Shown piece by piece: positions 38,854 through 48,056 of a DNA stretch of 64,000 nucleotides. Under the pieces are notes generated by a model. The model was not told the origin of the DNA. It was given only the letters and a program-made list of their open reading frames with translations, and searched no databases. Made by a program: the position numbers and the translations under genes. Numbering within the stretch: the first letter of the stretch is position 1; every line of letters starts with the position of its first letter. The DNA comes from Klebsiella pneumoniae. GTDB taxonomy: Bacteria > Pseudomonadota > Gammaproteobacteria > Steroidobacterales > Steroidobacteraceae. The stretch is taken from the NCBI GenBank assembly GCA_945860725.1, contig CAMAQZ010000003.1:1-64000 (forward strand), in the 5' to 3' direction.

Positions 38854-40674
38854 TCAGCGGCCGCGCAAGAAAAGCTGATCGAGTTGCGCGAGCGTCAGCA
38901 AGGTCCAGGTCGGCCGGCCGTGGTTGCACTGCCCCGCCCGTTCGGTGGTCTCCATATCGCGCAGCAAGGCGTTCATCTCGGGCAGGGTCAATCTGCGATT
39001 CGCGCGGATCGCGGCCCGGCAGGCGATGTTGCCGAGCAAGACATGCGCTGCCGCCTCGAGATGGTGTTCGCCGCGCTCCTCACGCAGGTCCCCGATCACC
39101 TGTCGCACGAGCGGCTCAAGATCCGTCTGCGCGAGCAACGCCGGCACCGCGCGCAACGCGAGCCGCCCGGGCGCCAGCACGCTGAGATCGAAGCCCGCGG
39201 CGGCGAACTCGGCCGCGTGACCCTCGAACGCCTCGGTCTCATGGACCGCCGTCTCGATCACGAGCGGCTCGAGCAAGCGCTGCACCGCGGGACGGCCGCC
39301 GAATCCACGCTTCATGCGCTCGTAGAGCACGCGCTCGTGCGCGGCGTGGGCGTCGACCAGCACCAATCCGGCTTCGCTCTGCGCGAGGATGTAGACGCCG
39401 TGCAACTGCGCCACGGCGACGCCGAGCGATCCGGCGCTCACCCCCATCCCCGGCGGCGGCGCGGTCGCCGCAAACGCCCCAGCCGGCGCTACCGCGCCGT
39501 CGCGGACTGCGGGATAAGCTGCCGGTCCCGCACTCGGCCAAAAACCGGACGCGGCCGCTGCGAACTCGAACGATGCGGAGTGGACGATCCCGGAGTGGAC
39601 CGTACCAGCCCCACCCGGGGTCGCGCCGCCGCTCATCACGCCGAGCGCCGCGGGCGAGGCGGTCGGTGCCGCCACCCCGGCGCCCACGCCGAGCGCGTCG
39701 TGCACGGCGCGGAACACAAAATCGTGTACCTGCCGTCCGTCGCGGAAACGCAGTTCGAGTTTTTGCGGGTGCGCGTTGACATCCACCCACTCAGGTTCGA
39801 TGTCGAGATGCAACAGATACGCCGGCTGTCGTCCGTGATAAAGCACGTCGCGGTAGCCCAACCGGATCGCACTGGCGAGCAATCGATCGCGCACGGCGCG
39901 GCCGTTGACATAGGCGAACTGCTGATCGCTCGCCGCACGCGCCGCCTGCGGCTGTCCGAGCCAACCTCGCAGCGAGACCCGGCCGGCCTGGCGATCGATC
40001 GGCAGCGCGCCGTCCATGAAGGTCTCGCCCATGATGGCGGCGATGCGGGTCCGCTGCAGGATCGGTGTGTCGGCGAGCGGCGCATCGATGAGCACCCGCC
40101 CACCGTGGCGCAAGCGGAACGCCACATCGAAGCGTGCCAGCGCAAAGCGCTCGACAAGCCGGGCGATGTGTCCAAGTTCGGTGGCTTCGGCGCGCAGGAA
40201 CTTGCGCCGCGCCGGCAGGTTGAAGAAAAGATCGCGCACTTCCACCAAGGTGCCTTGCGGCTGTGCCGAGGGGGCCGTCGGCTGCATCTCGCCACCGTCG
40301 ATCCGCAGCTCGGCGCCGCGCGCCGCGCCGACGACCCGCGAGGCGATGCGCAGGCGGGCAACCGAACCGATCGACGGCAGCGCCTCACCGCGGAAACCCA
40401 TCGAGCGGATCGCCGCGAGGTCGAGGGCGGTCGCTATCTTGCTGGTCGCGTGCCGTTGCACCGCGAGCGGCAGCTCATCCTCCGGGATGCCGTGGCCATC
40501 GTCGAGCACGCGCACCAACGCCATGCCACCCGCTTCGCAGTCGACCTCGATGCGGCGCGCGCCGGCGTCGAGGCTGTTCTCCACTAATTCTTTGACCAAA
40601 GAGGCCGGTCGTTCAACGACCTCACCGGCGGCGATCTGGTCGACCAGCGCGCTCGGCAGCAGCCTGATAGGCAC
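38854..40674 (-). CDS. mutL: MutL, mismatch repair protein with endonuclease-type C-terminus
   Basis: 606-residue protein. The N-terminal GHKL ATPase has [20 protein letters not shown] and [11 protein letters not shown]. The C-terminal domain has [12 protein letters not shown] (from residue 441, the DQHA(X)2E(X)4E metal motif with A for Q), ACR (551-553) and CNHGRP (583-588). Together these mark a nicking-endonuclease MutL as in Pseudomonas, unlike E. coli MutL, which relies on MutH. The middle linker is Ala/Gly/Pro-rich. I chose GTG 40674, with GGAG 6-7 nt upstream, 13 bp after amiC. Confidence 0.96.
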   Translation of the reverse strand: MPIRLLPSALVDQIAAGEVVERPASLVKELVENSLDAGARRIEVDCEAGGMALVRVLDDGHGIPEDELPLAVQRHATSKIATALDLAAIRSMGFRGEALPSIGSVARLRIASRVVGAARGAELRIDGGEMQPTAPSAQPQGTLVEVRDLFFNLPARRKFLRAEATELGHIARLVERFALARFDVAFRLRHGGRVLIDAPLADTPILQRTRIAAIMGETFMDGALPIDRQAGRVSLRGWLGQPQAARAASDQQFAYVNGRAVRDRLLASAIRLGYRDVLYHGRQPAYLLHLDIEPEWVDVNAHPQKLELRFRDGRQVHDFVFRAVHDALGVGAGVAAPTASPAALGVMSGGATPGGAGTVHSGIVHSASFEFAAAASGFWPSAGPAAYPAVRDGAVAPAGAFAATAPPPGMGVSAGSLGVAVAQLHGVYILAQSEAGLVLVDAHAAHERVLYERMKRGFGGRPAVQRLLEPLVIETAVHETEAFEGHAAEFAAAGFDLSVLAPGRLALRAVPALLAQTDLEPLVRQVIGDLREERGEHHLEAAAHVLLGNIACRAAIRANRRLTLPEMNALLRDMETTERAGQCNHGRPTWTLLTLAQLDQLFLRGR

Positions 40675-40687
40675 GCGCGCTCCGGCT

Positions 40688-41992
40688 CTACAAACGGCCG
40701 GCGGCCGGGGTCGGACCCGCCGCCGGTTTGCCGCCCGCATCGGCGGCGCTGTCGCCGCCCGACGCCAGCACCGTCCGCCCCGCTTCGCGCTCGAGCGCGA
40801 AGCGCGAACCATCGGGTGGATGGTCGACGAAGTACTGCCGCACGCCATCGAAGATCGCCTCGGCGAGCGCGGTGCGCCGTTCCGGGATGCCGAGCAGACG
40901 CTCGTCCACCGGGCTCGAGATGAATGCGGTCTCCACGAGCATCGAGGGGATATCGGGGCTTTTGAGGACCACGAAGCCGGCCTGTTGGACCTGCGGCTTA
41001 CGCACCGTATTGACCTGTCCGAGCGATCTCAACACCCGCTCGGCAGCCGTCATGCTCTGCCAGATCTGTGCACCCTGCGTGAGATCGACAAGCACGGAGG
41101 CCAACGCAGGATCTTTGTCGTCTAATGAAACGCCGCCCGCGAGGTCTACCGCATTCTCTCGGTCGGCGAGCCAACGGGCCTGTTCATCGGTCGCGCCCTT
41201 GTCCGAGAGCACATAGACCGAGGAGCCGGTGACCTCGCGGTTGGGGACGGCATCCGCATGGACCGACACGAACAACTGCGCCCCCGCGGCGCGCGCACGT
41301 CGCATCCGCTCGCGCAACGGCAGGAAGAAATCTCCGTCACGGGTCAAGACCGCGCGCATACCAGGCTCGCTGTCGATACGCGCGGCCAGTTGCTTGGCGA
41401 TGTCGAGCACGACAACTTTCTCTTGGGTTCCCCCGGGACCTATCGCGCCCGGATCCTGACCGCCGTGACCCGGATCGATCGCGACGACGATGACGCGACC
41501 GCTCGAGGGCGGCGCGTGGGCGGCCGTGACCGGCTTGAGCGCTACCGGTCGCGGCGCGGAAACCTCCGCCACGGCGACGGGATCTTCGCCTGCGATCACC
41601 TCGAGCACCAAGCGCTGACCCAGCGGATCGCGCGCCAACGAGGGCTGCAGCGTGGCACGGGACCCGGGCTGCAACTCGACGACCACCCGCAACACGCTGT
41701 CGGGCTGCGTACCGGTACGCACGCCGACCACGCTGCCTTGGGCGGCGGGCATCGCTGCGGTCACGCCGGTCACCCGCTCCAGATCGAGCACCGCCCGGCG
41801 TGGATTCTCCAAGGTGAAGAATCGATGCGGCGCGGAGTCGCTAAGGTTGAGGAACACACGGGTGACGCCCTGCTCGACGACCACCCGGACCGTCTGTAAT
41901 TCACGGGCGTCGAGCGCCGCGGGGCGCAGGAGGAGCGCGCAGACCGCGAACGGCACGAGCACCCAACTCAAGGTCGAAGCGCGCAGGTTCAT
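40688..41992 (-). CDS. amiC: AmiC/AmiB-type N-acetylmuramoyl-L-alanine amidase
   Basis: 434-residue periplasmic zinc amidase that splits daughter-cell peptidoglycan. It has a signal peptide (LSWVLVPFAVCALLL), an AMIN domain (about 30-130, with VFLNLSDSAPHRFF) and an Amidase_3 domain (about 165-405) with VVAIDPGHGGQDPGAIG, FVSVHADAV and LVETAFISSP. No LysM domain is present. The C-terminal 35 residues are Ala/Gly/Pro-rich. Upstream is a 65-bp AT-rich gap. Confidence 0.95.
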   Translation of the reverse strand: MNLRASTLSWVLVPFAVCALLLRPAALDARELQTVRVVVEQGVTRVFLNLSDSAPHRFFTLENPRRAVLDLERVTGVTAAMPAAQGSVVGVRTGTQPDSVLRVVVELQPGSRATLQPSLARDPLGQRLVLEVIAGEDPVAVAEVSAPRPVALKPVTAAHAPPSSGRVIVVAIDPGHGGQDPGAIGPGGTQEKVVVLDIAKQLAARIDSEPGMRAVLTRDGDFFLPLRERMRRARAAGAQLFVSVHADAVPNREVTGSSVYVLSDKGATDEQARWLADRENAVDLAGGVSLDDKDPALASVLVDLTQGAQIWQSMTAAERVLRSLGQVNTVRKPQVQQAGFVVLKSPDIPSMLVETAFISSPVDERLLGIPERRTALAEAIFDGVRQYFVDHPPDGSRFALEREAGRTVLASGGDSAADAGGKPAAGPTPAAGRL

Positions 41993-42000
41993 GGGGCGAT

Positions 42001-42040
42001 ACTGTAGGCTTTTTTTGGGAATATATTCAACAAAATTAGA
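42001..42040 (-). promoter_or_regulatory. AT-rich leader with -10 candidate for amiC
   Basis: This is a striking A/T-rich patch in a G+C-rich genome. Minus-strand TATATT (42025-42020, five of six -10 bases) and an A7 run precede amiC (ATG 41992). No good -35 lies at the right spacing, so this internal promoter is only a candidate. Confidence 0.35.
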
Positions 42041-42057
42041 GACCTGTGACCGACAAC

Positions 42058-42552
42058 TCAGGAAGGCCGGATCAACTTGAGGGCCGTCAGCCAGGCGAGA
42101 CCCTCCGGGCTCCGGGCATGCAGCGAGATCCGGTGCGCCGGCTGCCGAGCCTCGAGTTCGATCTGCAGGTCGGGCGCGGGCAGCTGCGCGCCACCCCGCT
42201 CGGGCCATTCGATCATCCAGACGCTCTGCGAAAGATCGTGGTCTCGCAGGCCGAGCGCGAGCACTTCGGACGGGTCGTGCAGACGATAGAGGTCAAGATG
42301 CAGCACCGTCCAGGGCGACAGACCGTAGTGTTCCATCAGTCCGTAGGTCGGGCTTCTTACGGCGCCGGTCGCACCCAGGGCACGCAGAAAACCGCGCACC
42401 AGCGTGGTCTTGCCGGCGCCGAGGTCGCCGCAGAGATGGACCGACAAGGCCCGCGGCACTGCGGGCGGGACCGTCTGCGCCAGCAAGGCACCGATCGTCT
42501 CGGTGAAGGCCTCATCACCGGAGACGAACGACCGCGTCGCGACTGCCGTCAT
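42058..42552 (-). CDS. tsaE: TsaE, tRNA t6A biosynthesis ATPase
   Basis: 164-residue P-loop protein needed for N6-threonylcarbamoyladenosine at A37 of ANN-decoding tRNAs, working with TsaB, TsaC and TsaD. CGDLGAGKTTLVRGFLRALG, SPTYGLMEHY and HLDLYRLHDPSEVLALGL are canonical. It overlaps nnr by 4 bp. Confidence 0.96.
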   Translation of the reverse strand: MTAVATRSFVSGDEAFTETIGALLAQTVPPAVPRALSVHLCGDLGAGKTTLVRGFLRALGATGAVRSPTYGLMEHYGLSPWTVLHLDLYRLHDPSEVLALGLRDHDLSQSVWMIEWPERGGAQLPAPDLQIELEARQPAHRISLHARSPEGLAWLTALKLIRPS

Positions 42553-44075
42553 GCGCGTAAGACCTCTGCCATCGCACAGGGCAAAGCGGCCGCGACCTCA
42601 CTCGCCAACACCCCCCGCCCGGCGTCGTTGGCGAGCAGTTCGCCCGCCCGGGCGTGCAGCCATACCGCTGCCACGGCGGCACCCCAAGGATCACCTGACT
42701 GCGCGAGCAGCCCACCGATCGCCCCGGCGAGGACATCACCGGTCCCGGGCGCGGCGAGCACCGGGTGACCTCGGTCGCAGACCTGGGGCACGCGGCCCCG
42801 CTGGCCCACCAAACTGCCTGCTCCTTTGAGCACCACCACCGCCGCGTGCCGATCGAGGAGCGCGCGCAGGGCCGCCGGGCGATCTGCCTGCACGAGCGAC
42901 GCCGTGCCTCCCAGCAGCCGCGCCGCCTCGCCCGGATGGGGCGTGAGGACAGCCTTCGCGGGGAGCTCGGTGAGCGGGAAAAAAAGCGCGTCGGCATCGA
43001 GCACCGTCGGCCGTCCGCTCTCCCGCACCGCCGCCAGCAAGGCCATAGCCCAAAGATCTCGTCCGAGCCCGGGCCCCGCGACGATGACATCGGCGACAGC
43101 GAGCAACTCCGCCAACCGTACCGCCGCCGCGACGGGATCGAGCGGCAACGGGTGGACCATGAGTTCGGGACGGGCCGCCACGGCAGCGGCCGATGCCGCT
43201 GCACAGGCAACGGTGACCCGGCCCGCGCCGACGCGCAGCGCCGCCTCACCGGCCAGCCGAGCCGCGCCCGCCATGCCTTCGCCACCGCCCACGATGCACA
43301 CGCGCCCGCCCTGCCCTTTGTGGGCAGCGCGATGACGGAGCGGGATCGCCGCCCGCACCCGCGCCGCATCGATCCGCTGCCAGACGGCCTCTTCGGACGG
43401 CAGCGGTGCGACCTCGAGCGTCGCCAACGCGACACGACCGGTGTGCTCGGGACCCGCGCCGAGTAGCAATCCGCTCTTCAAGGCGATGAACGTCACCGTG
43501 ATATCGGCGCGCACGGCGACGCCCAACACACGACCTGAATCCGCGCAGAGTCCCGAGGGCACATCGAGCGCCAACACCGGCCGACGCAGGGCGTTGATCG
43601 CCGCGATGGCTACAGCGATCGGTGCGCGGACCGGTTCGACGACCCCGATGCCGAGCAACGCATCGACGATGACGTCGAGCGCGGGTGCCCCGCCGGGAGC
43701 GCAGAGACCCGCCGTGGTGGCGAGACCTCGGCTGGACTCGAACGGTGTCGCTGGCACGCCCGCCGCCAAAGATTCAGCGGCGGCCGCGGCCGCTTCACCC
43801 CGCAGCAACTGCGGCGAATGCGTCCAACTCACCCGTGCATCAAAACCCGCTGCACGACCGAGAGCCGCCATCATCCAGCCATCGCCGCCGTTGTTGCCGC
43901 CGCCGCAGAGGACCATGAATCCGCGCGCGCGAGGCCACTGCTCGCGCAGACGACTCAACGCTGCCTGCGCCGCACGCCGCATCAGCGTCAGCCCATCGAC
44001 ACCCGGTACCGCGAGCGCGCGACGCTCCAACGCCCGGACCTGCGCGACCGACAGCAACGATACGGGGAGTTCCAT
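42549..44075 (-). CDS. nnr: Nnr, bifunctional NAD(P)H-hydrate epimerase/dehydratase
   Basis: 508-residue repair enzyme. The N-terminal YjeF_N epimerase (about 1-215, with VLCGGGNNGGDGW) and the C-terminal ADP-dependent dehydratase (about 225-508, with AGPGLGRDLW, LTPHPGEAARLL and AAPGTGDVLAGAIGGLL) fix hydrated NADH and NADPH. I chose ATG 44075 (MELPVSLLSV), which is 8 nt after a -10 element; an ATG at 44081 is the alternative. Divergent from queG. Confidence 0.95.
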   Translation of the reverse strand: MELPVSLLSVAQVRALERRALAVPGVDGLTLMRRAAQAALSRLREQWPRARGFMVLCGGGNNGGDGWMMAALGRAAGFDARVSWTHSPQLLRGEAAAAAAESLAAGVPATPFESSRGLATTAGLCAPGGAPALDVIVDALLGIGVVEPVRAPIAVAIAAINALRRPVLALDVPSGLCADSGRVLGVAVRADITVTFIALKSGLLLGAGPEHTGRVALATLEVAPLPSEEAVWQRIDAARVRAAIPLRHRAAHKGQGGRVCIVGGGEGMAGAARLAGEAALRVGAGRVTVACAAASAAAVAARPELMVHPLPLDPVAAAVRLAELLAVADVIVAGPGLGRDLWAMALLAAVRESGRPTVLDADALFFPLTELPAKAVLTPHPGEAARLLGGTASLVQADRPAALRALLDRHAAVVVLKGAGSLVGQRGRVPQVCDRGHPVLAAPGTGDVLAGAIGGLLAQSGDPWGAAVAAVWLHARAGELLANDAGRGVLASEVAAALPCAMAEVLRA

Positions 44076-44082
44076 CGGCATG

Positions 44083-44090
44083 AGTATACT
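44083..44090. promoter_or_regulatory. Symmetric bidirectional -10 element between queG and nnr
   Basis: AGTATACT is a perfect 8-bp palindrome, so TATACT is present on both strands (44085-44090 plus, 44088-44083 minus). The queG ATG (44097) begins 7 nt after the plus-strand element and the nnr ATG (44075) 8 nt after the minus-strand one. Both mRNAs could be leaderless. No -35 or ribosome-binding site was recognised for either gene. Confidence 0.5.
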
Positions 44091-44096
44091 GGGGGG

Positions 44097-45200
44097 ATGC
44101 CCGACCTTCCGGACATGCAAGGGCTGCGTGACAGACTCGAGCGGCTCGCAGCGGGTCTCGGGTTCTCCGCACTGGGCGTCGCCGACATCGCGCTCGGCGA
44201 AGATGAGCAGCATCTGCGTCGCTGGCTCGAACAAGGTCGTCACGGCGAGATGCACTACATGGCTCGGCATGGCATGCGTCGCGCACGACCGGCGGAACTG
44301 AAGCCCGGCACGATACGCGTCATCAGCGTACGGATGGACTACTGGCCGGCGGAGGCCACCCCCGCCGAGGCCGTGCTCGCCGATGCCGAGCGCGCCTATG
44401 TCTCGCGGTACGCGCTGGGACGCGACTACCACAAGCTCCTGCGCAACCGCCTGCAGCACTTCGCCGAGCGCATCGAGGCGCAGATCGGTCCATTCGGCTA
44501 TCGCGTGTTCGTCGACTCCGGCCCGGTGCTCGAGAAAGCGCTTGCCCGCAACGCCGGCCTCGGTTGGATCGGTAAGCACACCAACCTCATCGCGCGCGAG
44601 GCCGGCTCATGGTTCTTCCTGGGGGAGCTATACACCGATCTGCCGTTGCCCGCCGACGGCGCTGGCAGCAGTCATTGCGGCAGCTGCGAGGCCTGCATCC
44701 CCGCTTGTCCGACCGGAGCCATCACCGCGCCGTGGCAGCTCGATGCGCGCCGCTGCATCTCCTACCTCACCATCGAACTCGCCGACGCGATCCCTGAGGA
44801 GCTGCGACCGTTGATCGGCAACCGCATCTACGGCTGCGATGACTGCCAGTTGGCCTGCCCTTGGAACAAGTTCGCGCAGGCTGCTGCGCACCCCGACCTG
44901 CGGAAAGTGCGTAACGGCCTCGACGATGCGCAGCTCACGACGCTCTTCGCATGGGAAGCCGAGGAGTTCGAGGAGCGGATGCGCGGTTCGGCGATCCGCC
45001 GCATCGGCCACGAGCGCTGGCTGCGCAACATCGCCGTCGCGCTCGGCAACGGCCCACCGACCGAGGCGGCGCGCACAGCGCTCGAATCGCGGCTCGAGCA
45101 TCCCTCGGCGCTGCTGCGCGAGCATGTCCGATGGGCGTTGGCGCAGCTCGACGGTCGGCGCGCAGCGGCGGTCACAGCACCGCGTGACGCAACGGATTGA
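44097..45200 (+). CDS. queG: QueG, epoxyqueuosine reductase
   Basis: 367-residue B12- and Fe-S-dependent enzyme for the last step of queuosine synthesis. It has two 4Fe-4S motifs, CGSCEACIPACPTGAI and CDDCQLACPWNKF, after an N-terminal catalytic domain with the VFVDSGPVLEKALARNAGLG stretch near the cobalamin site, and a C-terminal HEAT-like repeat region. ATG 44097 is preceded by six Gs and a -10 element, with no typical ribosome-binding site. The 3' end overlaps the convergent kinase gene by 29 bp. Confidence 0.97.
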   Translation: MPDLPDMQGLRDRLERLAAGLGFSALGVADIALGEDEQHLRRWLEQGRHGEMHYMARHGMRRARPAELKPGTIRVISVRMDYWPAEATPAEAVLADAERAYVSRYALGRDYHKLLRNRLQHFAERIEAQIGPFGYRVFVDSGPVLEKALARNAGLGWIGKHTNLIAREAGSWFFLGELYTDLPLPADGAGSSHCGSCEACIPACPTGAITAPWQLDARRCISYLTIELADAIPEELRPLIGNRIYGCDDCQLACPWNKFAQAAAHPDLRKVRNGLDDAQLTTLFAWEAEEFEERMRGSAIRRIGHERWLRNIAVALGNGPPTEAARTALESRLEHPSALLREHVRWALAQLDGRRAAAVTAPRDATD

Positions 45201-45828
45201 AGTAGAGCCGACCCTTGCCCATGCGCTGGATGGCGCCCAAGAGCTCCGCGTAATCGAGGTCGTTGGCGACGGGGTCGAGGGTGGCCGCGTTCACGATCAG
45301 CAGCGGCGCATGCTCGTAGTCATGGAAGAAGCGCGCATAAGCCTGGTTGAGCTTCTCGAGATAGGCCCGGTCAATGAGCTGTTCCATCCGGATACGCCTG
45401 CGCGAGATGCGCTCCATCAACACATCTACCGGTGCCTGCAGGTAGATCACAAGGTCGGGCTTCGGCGGATCGATGACGAGCCTAGAGTAGACCTGTTCGT
45501 ACAAAGAATACTCGGCATCCTCGAGCGTGACCCGGGCGAACAGGCGGTCCTTCTCGAGCAGATAATCCGCCACCCGCACCGGTGCGAACAAGTCCTGCTG
45601 ACGCAGGCCCGCCAGCTGCTGCGTACGCTGGAAGAGGAAATGCAGCTGCGCCGGCAATGCCGCACCGATCGGATCGCGGTAGAAACGTTCGAGGAAAGGG
45701 TTGCTGTCCGCCTGCTCGAGTACTGGCTCCGCACCCCAGGTGTCGGCGAGGCGACGCGCGAGCGTGGTCTTGCCGACCCCGATCGGACCTTCGATGACGA
45801 CGAAACGATGCTTCGGGGCGGGCGTCAT
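45172..45828 (-). CDS. Deoxynucleoside kinase family protein
   Basis: 218-residue nucleoside kinase with P-loop VIEGPIGVGKTTLARRLA, the substrate-binding DYLLEKDRLFARVTL stretch and the ERISRRRIRMEQ lid region. It resembles dNK/dGK-dAK proteins that phosphorylate deoxynucleosides in salvage. It is 13 bp downstream of folK, a common gammaproteobacterial pairing. Substrate preference cannot be read from the sequence. Confidence 0.9.
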   Translation of the reverse strand: MTPAPKHRFVVIEGPIGVGKTTLARRLADTWGAEPVLEQADSNPFLERFYRDPIGAALPAQLHFLFQRTQQLAGLRQQDLFAPVRVADYLLEKDRLFARVTLEDAEYSLYEQVYSRLVIDPPKPDLVIYLQAPVDVLMERISRRRIRMEQLIDRAYLEKLNQAYARFFHDYEHAPLLIVNAATLDPVANDLDYAELLGAIQRMGKGRLYFNPLRHAVL

Positions 45829-45841
45829 AGGACGGTCGGTC

Positions 45842-46339
45842 TCAGGTAAGGCGCCGTACTCCGCGATCCTCGACCCGGGCCGCCAGCGCTCGCACGCGAC
45901 CGAGACCCGGCACCCAAAGATCCGGTGCGATGTCCTGCAGAGGATACAGAACGAAATCCCGCTGCGGAATGCCCGGGTGCGGGACCGTCAACACCTCGTC
46001 GGCGATCCGGGCTGAACCGTGCACCAACAGGTCGAGGTCGATCTCGCGCGGCCCCCATCGCTCACGCGGCGGACTGCGGCCGAGCCGCTGCTCGAGCGCC
46101 CGCAACGCCGCCAGCAGGTCGTGCGGCGCAAGCCAGGTCAGCAGAGCGGCGACGGCATTGACGAAATCGGGCTGTTCGACCGGCCCGAAAGGCAAGGAAC
46201 GGTAGAGCGGTGAGGCGCAGAGCAGCCGACAGCCCGGCAGGCCCTCGAGGGCTGACAACGCGGCGCGGATCCGCGCCGATGGGTCACCGAGGTTGCTGCC
46301 AAGGCCGATATAGGCGGGTTGCCAGACCAGGTCGGACAC
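45842..46339 (-). CDS. folK: FolK, 6-hydroxymethyl-dihydropterin pyrophosphokinase
   Basis: 165-residue HPPK, which activates the pterin for folate synthesis. YIGLGSNLGDPSARI, FVNAVAALLTWLAPHDLL and RWGPREIDLDLLVHG are family hallmarks. It lies between pcnB and the deoxynucleoside kinase gene; the usual partner panB/panC genes are not seen nearby. Confidence 0.96.
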   Translation of the reverse strand: MSDLVWQPAYIGLGSNLGDPSARIRAALSALEGLPGCRLLCASPLYRSLPFGPVEQPDFVNAVAALLTWLAPHDLLAALRALEQRLGRSPPRERWGPREIDLDLLVHGSARIADEVLTVPHPGIPQRDFVLYPLQDIAPDLWVPGLGRVRALAARVEDRGVRRLT

Positions 46340-46372
46340 GCGGCAGGATGGTCAGGCCACCGGGCGGAGGGC

Positions 46373-47980
46373 TCAGGCCCCGGACGAGCCGCCCCGTCCC
46401 CCCCGGCGACTGCGGCCGCCGCGACGACGCCGGCCGCGACTCGGACCATCACCGTCCCCGCCTGCGGCAGCATCATCACCGCCCTCGCCGCCAGGACCCG
46501 CACCCTCTTGAGCCGCCGAGGCGCTCATCTGTGTGCGCTGTGCCGGGGACGCCGCCTGCAGTTTGCCCCACCATTCGACGATCGCCGGATCGGCCATACC
46601 GAACTCGGCGCGCAACTGCAGCAGATCGAAAGCCGCCCGCAAGCGCGGGTGCTCCAAGGTGCGAAGGGCACGCCGGCCACGCGGCGCTTCGAGGCGCGGT
46701 TGCATGAGGAACATTTCTCGTACGCCGAGCATGAAGCGCCGCGGGATGGCGATCCGTTGGCAGATCGCCCGCGCGACATGGTCGAACGCATCGAGGATGG
46801 TGCCGGTGTCGTGCCACATCCGGCGCGGGGCCTGTTCGATGCGCAGGCCGATCGGCCCGTACATGAAGAGCGCGAACAGGAACACCGGCGACACGGGTCG
46901 ATCGGCGCGGACCCGTCCGTCGGTGTCGGCAAGACCACGCAACAACATGCGTTCCGGCGGGCTTCCGGGGTACTGACGGGAAAACTCGGCGACATTCGGC
47001 AGCAGCATCTCGAGCAGGCCGTGCGCACGCAGCACTTCATAGCTGCGCACACCGTGACCGGTGAGGAACAGTTTCAGCGTCTCATCGAAGAGACGGGCGG
47101 GCGGGACGCCGCCGAGCAGTTCGCGCAACCGCTCGACCGGCTCAGCGGTCGCCGGATCAAACGAGAAGCTGAGCTTCGCCTCGAAACGCGCCGCACGCAG
47201 CATCCGCACCGGATCCTCGCGGTAGCGGGTCTCGGGGTCGCCGATCAGGCGTAACCGTCGTGCCTGGACATCCTCGAAACCGCCGCAGTAATCCCACACC
47301 GAGAAATCAGCGATGTTGTAGTAGAGGGCGTTGCAGGTGAAATCACGCCGCCAGACATCCTCGTCGATGCTGCCGTAGACGTTGTCGCGCAGGATCCGAC
47401 CGCTTTCGTCGACCAACCGCTCCCCGCCATGGCCGCTGACAGCGCCGCCGGAGGCCGGATGCGCACCGCTGGGCTGTGGGACATAGTGCGGATCGATGTT
47501 GCCGTCGATGTCGCCGTTCGCATCGCGGGCGATGCCGTCCTCCTCGTACCCGTCGTCGGCGTCGAGATCCTCATCGTCGAGGATCGAGGGGTCCACGATG
47601 TCCTCCTCGGTGTCATCCACTTCATCGGCGATCGGCGGACCGCCCGAGGCGCGGAAGGTCGCGACCTCGATGATCTCGCGACCGAAGAAGACATGCGCCA
47701 AACGGAAACGTCGGCCGACCAACCGGCAGTTGCGGAAGAGGCGCTTGACCTGCTCCGGCAACGCGTCGGTCGCGACATCGAAATCCTTGGGCTCCAGGCC
47801 GACCATAAGGTCGCGGACACAACCGCCGACCAAAAAGGCCGCGAATCCCGCCTCGCGCAAGCGATAGAGGACCCGTAGGGCCTCGGGCGAGATCTTCGAA
47901 CGGGAGATAGGATGACCATCGCGCGGTATGACACGCGCGAGGCGGCGGACGGCCTCTGTGGAGGCTGGGAATTGATTCAA
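46373..47980 (-). CDS. pcnB: Poly(A) polymerase I with acidic insertion
   Basis: 535-residue nucleotidyltransferase that adds poly(A) tails to RNA. RVIPRDGHPISRSKISPEAL, VGGCVRDLMVGLEPKDFDVA (metal-binding DXD) and NCRLVGRRFRLAHV identify PcnB rather than a CCA-adding enzyme. Between REIIEVATFR (to residue 110) and ILRDNVYGSIDEDVWRRDF there is a stretch of about 85 residues, strongly acidic in its first half; E. coli has about 20 there. The C-terminus is Gly/Arg-rich (SRRGGRGGSSGA). Start TTG 47980 fits the family N-terminus but lacks a good ribosome-binding site. Confidence 0.94.
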   Translation of the reverse strand: MNQFPASTEAVRRLARVIPRDGHPISRSKISPEALRVLYRLREAGFAAFLVGGCVRDLMVGLEPKDFDVATDALPEQVKRLFRNCRLVGRRFRLAHVFFGREIIEVATFRASGGPPIADEVDDTEEDIVDPSILDDEDLDADDGYEEDGIARDANGDIDGNIDPHYVPQPSGAHPASGGAVSGHGGERLVDESGRILRDNVYGSIDEDVWRRDFTCNALYYNIADFSVWDYCGGFEDVQARRLRLIGDPETRYREDPVRMLRAARFEAKLSFSFDPATAEPVERLRELLGGVPPARLFDETLKLFLTGHGVRSYEVLRAHGLLEMLLPNVAEFSRQYPGSPPERMLLRGLADTDGRVRADRPVSPVFLFALFMYGPIGLRIEQAPRRMWHDTGTILDAFDHVARAICQRIAIPRRFMLGVREMFLMQPRLEAPRGRRALRTLEHPRLRAAFDLLQLRAEFGMADPAIVEWWGKLQAASPAQRTQMSASAAQEGAGPGGEGGDDAAAGGDGDGPSRGRRRRGGRSRRGGRGGSSGA

Positions 47981-47997
47981 GAGTGGCTCGTTTCCGC

Positions 47998-48026
47998 TTG
48001 AGGTATCGGGGCGGGCGCATATAATA
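47998..48026. promoter_or_regulatory. tRNA-Glu promoter overlapping a pcnB -10 candidate
   Basis: Plus strand: TTGAGG (47998-48003), 16-bp spacer, perfect TATAAT (48020-48025), with start near 48032, 25 nt before the tRNA. Minus strand: TATTAT (48026-48021) overlaps the same bases and would start pcnB transcription near 48014, 34 nt before its TTG. The plus-strand promoter is strong; the minus-strand one lacks a clear -35. Confidence 0.65.
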
Positions 48027-48056
48027 CTGTGTCCTGAGCTCCCGCACCCGGATCAC

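Noticed and set aside
38773-40587. A 604-codon plus-strand open frame antisense to mutL, and similar long frames opposite sufB (4003-5427), sufD (5540-7030), sufS (7069-8487), the radical SAM gene (10621-12060), dnaB (23727-25073) and rnr (27715-29220).
   Set aside because: All lie opposite genes with clear motifs. Their translations are Arg/His/Asp/Gln-rich with no domain, as expected for mirror frames in G+C-rich DNA.
46373-47980. Annotation of pcnB as a CCA-adding enzyme.
   Set aside because: The RVIPRDGHPISRSKIS start, NCRLVGRRFRLAHV block and Arg/Gly-rich tail are those of poly(A) polymerase I.
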